From: Hybos culiciformis
Taxonomy: Eukaryota > Arthropoda > Insecta > Diptera > Hybotidae
Direction: 5' to 3'
Assembly: GCA_964007475.1 (NCBI GenBank)
Contig: OZ023273.1
Span: 12,289,922 to 12,353,921, forward strand
Length of the DNA stretch: 64,000 nucleotides
Shown here one piece after another: positions 54,401-64,000 of the stretch. How positions within the stretch are numbered: the first letter of the stretch is position 1; each line of letters starts with the position of its first letter. The notes under the pieces were generated by a model that worked only from the letters and a program-made list of their open reading frames with translations, had not been told where the DNA came from and did no database searches. The translations under genes were made by a program, and so were the position numbers.

Positions 54401-54778
54401 TCCGGTAAATACTTTTATTTATCAAAATCATTAATCAGAGAAAGCATGTGCCACCAAGAAAAATAACAATAAGATTTTTCTTTCATAAGAAAAGTTTGTT
54501 GATCTATGTTCTTTATTCAGTTTTTCTTCTTTTTTAATATATATATACTTTGTGGCCGGAGAAGATTTTTTGGTATTCAAAGAAACTTGAATAATGAAAC
54601 TTGTAATTAAAACGACAACAAAATATAATAAATGGAATTTTTAAATACATTTAACGACACAAAAAAATTTATATTCTCTTTTTGGTAAAAAAAAAAATAA
54701 AAATATAAAATAAATACATTTTTAGCAAAGAAATTTTCATAATGAAATCAATTTCCATGTATACATACAATATATGTA

Positions 54779-54806
54779 TAATTGTATATGAATAATTGTA
54801 TATGAA
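54779..54806. repeat. 14-bp tandem duplication
   Basis: TAATTGTATATGAA occurs twice head to tail with no mismatch. Confidence 0.8.
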
Positions 54807-56452
54807 TTTTTTTTTCAGTTCCTATCCTTAAAGAATTTCAAAGAAAATATAAGTTTTATGAAATAAAATAAAATTTATGTCTGCAAAAAAAAACTTTCCT
54901 CACTATGAAGCCGTAATATCACTTACATAATATTATATATGTATACGTTTTGTAAACGCCTTAATCGAAATCATAAAAAATCATAAAAAATAATGTTGTA
55001 TCCTTAATTTCTTGTTCCATGTTTATATTGGAAATTACAAGAAAATATTTTTTATTAAAATATTCGGAACCATAGAGTTGTTTTTTTTTTCTCAAATATT
55101 TTAATTCATTGACAGTAAAATTCTAAAGTTCGAAATTAATACGACGTTCAATAAAAAAGTTGAATATAAAAATATTTGGTTTACTTCAAAAGCATTAAAA
55201 TACTCTTAAATCCAAATCTTCACGAATACTTAAAAAAGAAAGAATACTAAAAATTCGTATAGTTTACTCCTTGAGTTAAAAAAGTTTTTCTTTATAAATA
55301 ATGTGGTCAATTATTACGTTGATGACGGGAGTTATACCAAATTTCTTTACCAAGGTTTTTTACATTTAATTCATTATCAATTACCAATACCCACCTTTGA
55401 AAAAAGTGTAGGCAAGCCAGCACTACATTATTGCCGAATTGAAGACATACGAAATAATAATAATATCTAAAAAATGAATGTTTTAATTCATATTAGTGTT
55501 AATTTAATGAATCAGATTGGTTGAAATTTTACTGGAACTTTATGTGTTTATAATTGTTAAAAAAAACAAGTAAAATTCTGTATTAAATCTACTTAAAAGT
55601 ATAAAAAAATCCATATTTCACTTTTATTATTTCGCGATTTTATTTATTGTCCAGATTATTGATAATGTGATGAGAAAAATATTTCTTCATACATCGAAAT
55701 TTAATTAATTTTTCTGTATTAAAATATAATTAATTAAAATGTATTTTTTATAACAAATATTACCCCTAGTTCGAAGAACTAATAATTACATCAAATGTTC
55801 ATATAATTCGTCTTAAAAAACTGAAAAAAAAATTGCGTTCCGTGAAATAATTGACCATATGTTAAAAACATAAAATCTTAATCTCATACATTAAAAGTCA
55901 TATCGAAAATTTAAAAATTAAGATATGTATACATTTATGTATATATCACCAATATTATGAAGTTTTCGAAACTATTTTTTTTTTCCTTAACAAAATATAA
56001 ATTTCTTTGCATTTTTAATACTTAATCGGCAATTTTTTTTTTCTTTATAAATTGCTGATTCTTCTCATAATATAAAATATACTGTACAAAATTTCAAATA
56101 TTCAAAATGATGATTTTATACGGCATTGTACACCGCATGCAAATTTAAAAGTTTTTTTTTATTTCAAGAATTTGGATATTTATCTTATTCTTTGAAATTT
56201 TTTTCATTAAAAATCCTATACATAAAACTTAAGAATTTTGAAAAAAAAAAAAAAATACATAAATTTTTTACAATTTTAAAAGAAAATTAATTTAAAAAAA
56301 AATAAATAAAATTATTTCCTTTTTGGTTTAATGCTGACATAAAAGTGACCCTTCGAAATAAATTGACAAGAAGAGTATAGTGTATATATAAGATGAATGA
56401 AAACAAAATAAGGAGTTTATTTGTTGGTTGAGTTAACGAAATTTCTTTTATA

Positions 56453-56495
56453 TATATGTACATATTTATTTTTATGTATATGTACATATTTATTT
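56453..56495. repeat. 24-bp-period direct repeat
   Basis: TATATGTACATATTTATTT at 56453-56471 recurs at 56477-56495, separated by five bases. Confidence 0.75.
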
Positions 56496-57432
56496 TATTT
56501 ATTTAATTTTTCTTTTCAAAACCATGAAAATTATGTTTGATAAAACATACAACCAAAGGAACTATTGTTTTCTGACGAACAATTAAACAAATTCGAAGTT
56601 AATCAAATCAAATAAAATCTAATTTGATTGAACTCCGTTTAAATTTAGTGTTGGTTTTAAAAAAGTTCCAAAATCGTATTTAAAGCTTAATGCAAATCAT
56701 GATTTATGTACATCAGTAGCTCTTACTGAGAAATATGGTTAAAAAACTCAGTTCGATATTTTCAAAGTCTGCGAACATAATGATTTTGAAAAAGATATTC
56801 ATTTCGACTTTTCTTTAATTTCACAATACTGCAGGATATATTAGCTACAACTAATAATACGTAACATTTCATAAGTAGAATTATTCGAACCTATATATAA
56901 TGTATTAAAAATATTTTCAAACATTTTGTTAGTGGTTAAACATTATACATAATACCGCACATTTATTTTTTCTTCAAACCAATTTTAGTCTCTTTATTTG
57001 ACCAAATAATTTTTTTATAAATAAATTTTGTAAGATGTGAATTTCGAAATGATTTTATTTCGATAAAATTTATATATATTGCTTTTGTCCTATCTGGTTG
57101 TCTTTTACTCCAAAAAAAAAAAAACAATTTTTTTTTTTAATACTGCAGTGTAATAAATCTAAAAAAAATAAATAATAAATATATGCACAAAAGTGTGTAT
57201 ATTAAAAAAAAAGAAAAATGTGTAATAAAAATTTTGTTAAAAAATATTTTATTAGAAATTTACGCCTTGTACAAAGTACTAAAAATTATATTATAATGTA
57301 ATTTTGTGTAATACATTTAATTTGTTTTTTTTTTTTTATTTATTTTCAAAACTTAATTTCAATTTAAGATCATTATTAAGATTTTTAAGAGATGACCATA
57401 AGGAATGATAGGATCATGATTTTATTTTTATA

Positions 57433-57464
57433 TAATACTTTAATATGTTAATACTTTAATATGT
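57433..57464. repeat. 16-bp tandem duplication
   Basis: TAATACTTTAATATGT occurs twice head to tail with no mismatch (57433-57448 and 57449-57464). Confidence 0.85.
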
Positions 57465-59291
57465 AAAACTCAACGAAAATAGTTATTATGTAATTGATTC
57501 CAATCCAAAAGGCTCTAGAATTTAATGATTGTACAATTCAAGTATAAAGGAAAACTGAAAAATAGATAAAAATATTAATAATTTTCATTATAAATTAAAG
57601 ATACCAAAGGTTCAAATGTATTTTTGCGATTATAACTATAATATTAGGTAGTTGTATAGTTGTATCTTTCACTTCATTAAATAAAAATCTTTTATTTACA
57701 AAATAATAGTTTTTAAATGTTTTTGTAATAAACAAAAATTAGTATTAGTCTGTTTAGTTTGAGTGAATAACAGTCTGTGTTCGGCTGATGTTGCACGATT
57801 ATATTGCTGTTGTATTAATTAAAACTAATATTATTGTAAAAAGTTTTAATGAAAATTATCAATATTATTTACTATCATACTATACATAATTTAAAGTTTT
57901 AAAATAAATCAAATCTATTGAAAGAATCCAGATATTTTAAAATTAATAGAATTTCTTCCATAATATTTCTTCGACAAAGAACAACAATTTTACAATATTT
58001 TTGTCATCTACTTCTATACCCTTTAGACTTAGAGCCTTTAATTTCATATTAATTAGTATAAAATAAAAAATACAAGCAATTTATTAGATAATTTTTTTAT
58101 GAGATTTTTTAAATTTACATTTTATATTTAATAATAATTAAATTTTTTGCAGTATATTTTTCTTTTCATAAGCTGAAGTTTTTTTTTTTTTTCTATATTA
58201 TTTTAAAAGTAATGACCATATATCTTAATTAATTTTAAAATATGTTATGAAATATATCGCTAGTTAAAAAACTATTTCACCCAAATAGGTTGAAAGTGAA
58301 AAAGTTTTTTGTTTTTTCCCTCAAATTTTCACCTGAAAAGTTTTGAAAAAAAATTTCCGGAAATTTATTAATTTATTTCTATATATAAGACTAAAACTTT
58401 TTGACCGCATATTTTATGCTTTTTTTTTTTTTAATTATAATTTAATTACAAGAAGATTCAGAAATGATAAAAAACATTTTTTTTTATTTTTTTTATTTAG
58501 GGAATATTAAAAATATGCCAAATTTTCCATAATGATTTCATGCCAAAAGATATAAATTTTTTAAACCTTAAAATTTCAATTTCATTCGCTACTTTGCATT
58601 TACATTTCCAAAGGTAGAGAGGAAAATGATTTTAAAATTATATTATATATATTTATTATATCTGTACAACATTGTTTTTCTACAATTAAATCAATAAATC
58701 AAATTCTTATCTTATCATGGCACGATGAATGCATTCTTTCAATGCTACGTCACTTTTGATATTTTTTTGCCAGAATTTTTATCATTTCCGCCTTTTGAGA
58801 ATTTTAAATCACTTTTTTGAAAAATTCGAAAATTTATAAGAAAACTAACAAATTTGTTCATTTATCTTAAATCTTTAAATAATTGGACGAATCAAGTTTT
58901 CGGTTATATTGTTCGTAAATGATTATTACTTTATCACATTTAATTCTATAAAAATATACGATAAGCTTTGAAATGATATTTTATTTAGATTATATGAACC
59001 CAATGATTTTGGACTGTTTTTATATAAATTGCTTCTTGAAAATAATAATGTAATTTTTGCTCTCATTTAAAATAATTTCTTCACTTATTCAGTTCACTGC
59101 CAAAAATCCTCTTTTTAATGCTAATAGTTTATATAAAAATTCAATTATAATAGAAAGAAAAAGAGGAAAACAAAAACTTTTTTGTACATTTAGTCCCTTT
59201 TTTTTACAAAAATTATTACGATATTTTGTACAAAAAAAAAAGTTATAAGCTTTTTTTATTTTTTTCAATAGAAACCAATTGTAAAATTTTC

Positions 59292-59303
59292 CCGCCTAGG
59301 CGG
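59292..59303. repeat. 12-bp perfect GC palindrome CCGCCTAGGCGG
   Basis: Self-complementary 12-mer in AT-rich surroundings. GCCAATT at 59303-59309 is also inverted as AATTGGC at 59342-59348, so the site sits at the edge of a larger imperfect inverted structure. It may be a transposon end or a protein-binding site; nothing decides between them. Confidence 0.55.
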
Positions 59304-62300
59304 CCAATTTCATTTAAGATAAGATAAAACATAATACCGCGAATTGGCGACTAACATTACTTTTTTTTTATCATTTATATAGAACACAAAATAAAATCTG
59401 AATTATTTAGAAATTAATTTATATTTATAGAATTAATTAGATGTTAATGTCGTAAATTATTCATTTTTTATTAGTTTTATTTAGATTTGAAATATTTTTA
59501 TTATATTTAATTTGTATAATTTGGATTTAACAAAATAATTAATTGTTGAATTCTTTGAATGTTAGCGTTTTAATTTTATTAAAGAAATTTTACATATTAA
59601 ATATTTTTCTATTTTTTTTTTTTTTGATTTCTTCACAGAGAGCAAGTTCGTGGATATGATCTGTCTTGCTTAAAGTCTAAATTCGCTGCTCTATTGAAAC
59701 AATATATTTTCTATTAAAGTCTTTAATAGCATGTCAAGAGTTAAAGTAAAGGCCTTAGTTTTGAAAATTTTTGAACCGGTCATTTCAATAAATACTTAAA
59801 ATGAACTCAAAGTATGTTCCAAAACATAACATAAAAAAGTAAGGGAAATTATAGAACTTCCAGTTGGTTAAACTTCTCCCAAATGTTTGGGTCAATTGAG
59901 AATCATAACATTGTTGTGTTTCCATTAATCATTAGATAAATGATAAAAAAAAAACCTTTTCATGTACCTAATTTATTTAAATAGCAAAAATTTTAACTTT
60001 CATATTTTTTGAAAATCAACCTCAAACTCATTTGGGCGGACAAAATTATTTTCTAATTAATTGAAAAAACCCCAAAATTTTCTGAAAAAAAAAAATTAAA
60101 AAAGTTTTTGGAAATTTGTTTTATTATATTATAATTATAGTACAATAATTCAATTTTCGCTAACCGGAAGAACTTTTTTTATTGTCCTGACGCAATAAGC
60201 CTAATTTGAAGTAAAATAATTTTTTGAAAGCAAAAATACACTAAAAAAAATTATAGAACAGAATCACATAAATGAAGTATAGTGCCCGTTTTCAATATTT
60301 TAATTTATTTATTTATTTTCTTAAATATCTTTCATCGAATATATAAAATTTAATACAAATCCCGTTCAAATTTTGGACACATTTGGGGCTTTATCTAATT
60401 AGTCACATTTTTCCGACCTAATGTACTAATATTATATAAGTATTATTTTATGCATTTTCTATACATTTTAAATTCTTAATCTTAAATATAGTATATTTCA
60501 CAATTTTTTAATATATAGTTTCAATAAATTTATGCAAAATTTTAAAGCAGATTTGATTGAATTGAATAACTTAATAATTTTAATAATTTAGCTTTCAATT
60601 TAATATTTATGATCATACAATAAGTTAATATTTTCAAAGAATATTCTTTTATTATAACTTTTCAGTAAAATGCATTATTGAAGTATGTAAGTAATACCAG
60701 AATTTCTGTTATACTATAAAAGTATAATATCTATAGTTGATGTTATATTTAACACAATATGTGATCCTGGCACATATTCTACAACTAAGTATTATAAACT
60801 ATAAGTACATGGGTATTTAAAAATTCTCTAATAAAATAAATTATCCAGGACATAAGGATATTTTCTAATTCTAAAGGTTTTAATATGTTTTGATAAAGAA
60901 AAAAAAAACATTTTTTTTTTAAACACTAATTAAACTAAGGATAGGATTAAGGAAAAACTTATTCGTATTCAGCATAAGAAATTCATTTTAAAGTTTGCTT
61001 ATAGAAAATAAATTAATGCTATTTTTTTTTTGCCTTATAATTCAATTCGTAGCACAAAAAAAAAATAATGCAAACATTAACTTATATAAAGAAAAATCCT
61101 TAAATCCACATAAAATCCTAAAAGCTATCTTGAAATATTTTTTTTTATCCAAAAAAAGAAGGAAAAAATGCAGTGATAGAAAAGGAAAAAAATATAAAAA
61201 AAATAAAAATTCATTTTCAAATGAAATTAAATAAATCTTGTATGCTTTTTATATTCCAGACAATAATTTGATTTCAAGAAGAAATAAATGCATCCGAAAA
61301 TTTTTTTTTTCATTTTTTTTTTTTTTTTTTGGGATAAAATCAGAGTTTTGTAATAAAAAAATAAAATATTTTTTAAACACATTTGCACTGTGATTCATTT
61401 TTAAGTAAAGAGTTTGTGCCTTGTCTGGAAAATTGAATATAAACCAGAAAAAAAAAAATTGTAAGATGGATAAAATTTATTCTAAAATGTCAAAAATAAT
61501 CGTTTGACTTAAATTTTTCAATATTTTAAATTTTCTTTTTCTAATTAAGCTTTCCATCAATTCAAAAACTGACTTTAGTTCTCGTGAAATACGAATGTTA
61601 AGGCTCCTTGATTATTTCTTCTATTGTGTTCGTTTCAAGCTAGAGAGCAGTTCTTTGTGATCTGCTGTTTTTATCTTTTGAGAGAAAATATTAGCTCAAA
61701 CTATATTGAAGCGGTCTTGTAGTTGAATTAGAGTTCTCCGTCATACCAAACTCGTTAAGAAGAATATTTTTGAATCTATAAGTCAACCAAAAGTCTAAAA
61801 AAGTTGTTCTATATTACTTTTAATTATAGGTTCTGTTCCGTAACCTCCATTTCTTAAACGAAATATCAAACAAAAAAAAATAATTGATTGATAATAATAA
61901 ATTAATAAATGATTTATATATATTTAATTGTAGGTAAAATTATTTGTAAACAATTAACAGAGCAGAAATATACATTTTATATGTATATTATATTATCTAA
62001 TATAAAATTATTTAATTATATATTTTACATATAATTATAAATTTATACTTGCATTATGCATTTGTTCTTTAAAGGTTTTCCACTGAAAATGTACAAATGT
62101 ACGAACTATTAGGTACGATTATATTATAGAAGTAATTAATTTATTATTGATTAGTAATTGCAATAATTATTTAATTAAAAATTTTGGCAAATACATAATA
62201 TTTTTAACACATTTTCACATATTTTTTAAAATATTCTGAACACTGATCTAACTGCACTTTTATACAATTGAACTAAAATTTACAAAAAATTAATAAATCT

Positions 62301-64000
62301 TCTAACCTGTCGTTTATATTGGAGGTTATCGAAAAATTGTAACTTCCCAAGGGTCTTGATGTCGATGAAAATTGTAATATGATATTGAAAAAACTAAAAA
62401 AAAACATCTTCCGCCCCTGATTGTGACCAGGGTATCTTAAAATTAAAGTATCTTAAATTGAAGTAGCCAAAACGGGGCCCACACTTTATTTATGAGATAC
62501 TATGTTCTATATCTTTTATTTTATTACGTAAATCTGAATATTACAAATTTTTATAAAATTTTCATTTAAAATAAAGAATTTCTCCTTGTGATTGTCAATA
62601 TTATCCAGCTGTTATTTACGGTTAGTATTAAACTTTTAATCATAATGTAATTAAATAGAAAAACAAAAAAAAATTATTGTTGCAGTTTGAAAGAAAATAT
62701 CGTTCGCATGATAGATTTTACATGGATTAAATATTTTGTGCCTTTACATTGTATTTTTGGATAAAATCATTTTATTTTGAATTTTTTTTTTCTGGAGTAA
62801 ATTTATGCAGATGCATTAACAGATAGTGCAAATATAAAATAAGCTTAATACAGGAAAAATTAAGTGGAATAAAAACAATGTTATTAATAGGTTTTCGCGT
62901 TGATACAGAATGGGTATATAGGATTAATAGTGAAACTAGCGTTTTTTTGTAAATAATGTATTGTTGGCTCGGGTAATGTAGTCTTATAAAATATCTGTTT
63001 TAATTCACCAGAATGAAACAATGTTTGAAAAGATTACAGACATTTTTTTTTTTAACTTATGAAATTTATACTCTATTTTTTCTTGTAAAGTCATTTCTTA
63101 AAGCATAAAAAACAGCTCTATATAATCTAATTTTTAGCTGACTAGCTTCATATTTTTTTTCTAGGAAATTAAAATTATAATATATTTGCAAAATTAACAT
63201 TATATATGTGTAAGAAGATTAAAATTTTTCATTATGTACATTTTGCATTTTTATTTATTTATTTTTTTTTTTCAAAACAAATAAACATGATGGGCACTTG
63301 ATGTCTATTTGTATTAAAGAGAGCAAACGCAAAACTGTAATTTTTTTTGATGTAAACACTGTGGTAATCTTAAAAAGTCTAACTTACATAAAAACACAGA
63401 AATAGTTCCAATGGTAAATAATAAAATAAGAATTTTTTTCAAATAAAGTGTATAATTCAAATTTATTCCATAAATTATTATAAATATACAATATAGTTTA
63501 AAATAATTTATTGCCATCAGTTTTTATGGTTTTTATAGTAAATTGAATTACACTCACTGCCAAATGATGAATATTTAAGAATACCGTAACAATTCACCGT
63601 CCATTATCTTAAAAAAAAAATTGCAGATTTCCCGCGCAAACTTTCTTCCAAAAATAGTTTAAGTCTTAACTGAACGATCTTAAATCTTTGCTGTTGCTTA
63701 TGAGCATGCATATTGTAAATTTAATATTTTTCTCATTTGAATTTTATACATCAAATTTGGATTTAAAAAGTTTTTCGTAAAATAAGTATTTTGGACATTG
63801 TACTTAATAGCTTGGCTTATTTTAACCCTACCGCATTTTGTCTTATAATTTTGAATTTATTTTTTGTGGATGAAGTTTTTTCTAGCTTCTAGCATAAGGG
63901 TTAAAAATACCAAAAGTTTCACAATCAAAGCAAAATTTTCAATTATTTTTAAGTAATTTTAGTTCTTATAAAAGTTGAAGAAGCATGATTGTATCTATGT
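59304..64000. other. Non-coding AT-rich DNA
   Basis: One possible plus-strand terminal exon (59639-59717, see findings). The patch 61560-61860 is more GC-balanced but has no sustained frame. A short CAGGGGCGG-like element end lies near 62405. Confidence 0.5.

Larger units (their letters stand above)
48909..59291. other. Non-coding AT-rich DNA
   Basis: Simple repeats and short tandem duplications. The more GC-balanced island at 53580-53800 is described under findings, and 51740-51920 is a smaller such island that I cannot classify. Confidence 0.5.

Noticed and set aside
1..64000. Bacterial, viral, CRISPR or mitochondrial content
   Set aside because: No dense coding, no regularly spaced direct repeats, no recognisable viral or mitochondrial proteins; the high A+T is nuclear low-complexity DNA.

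Overview
This window is extremely A+T-rich DNA (about four fifths A+T by eye) with hundreds of poly-A/poly-T runs, AT and ATT/AAG microsatellites, and stop codons in every frame almost everywhere. Long intron-like sequence, small DNA-transposon relics, a 200-base N gap and one polyglutamine exon with a clean GT splice donor point to a nuclear scaffold of a eukaryote, most likely an insect or other arthropod with a low-GC genome. That placement is inference. Nothing looks bacterial, viral or organellar: I see no operons, rRNA, CRISPR arrays or complete tRNA genes.

Layout. The only coding sequence I can support well is one exon on the minus strand (33224 down to 32954). It encodes about 90 residues rich in Met, Pro and Gln, has an in-frame stop upstream, and ends in a CAG|GTATGT donor. 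It looks like the first coding exon of a much longer gene running leftward, so much or all of 1-32953 would be intron of that gene. A candidate continuation in matching phase lies at 27452-27388. Several other exon-like islands (13878-13803, 53712-53639, 59639-59717, 41355-41381) are listed as findings rather than genes because frames this short occur by chance.

The rest is repeat relics in low-complexity DNA. The best is a 463-bp hAT-type MITE at 2126-2588 with near-canonical CA(G/A)TGG ends and a perfect 8-bp target duplication. Others are a ~510-bp hAT-like relic at 13213-13722, a 63-bp hairpin mini-element with a perfect 8-bp duplication at 9858-9920, a probable tRNA-derived SINE fragment near 26140-26240, and two loci sharing a GCCCG-N5-AGAYTAAAGT terminus (22296 and 29642). 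A 72-bp tandem duplication with one mismatch lies at 31305-31448, with several short tandem repeats elsewhere.

Nearly all the longer open frames are low-complexity Lys/Phe/Ile/Asn translations of A/T runs, many opening at TTG or other non-ATG codons, and I do not regard them as genes. I found no convincing new biological system. The most informative leads are the polyQ exon with its possible continuation and the small family of minimal DNA transposons.
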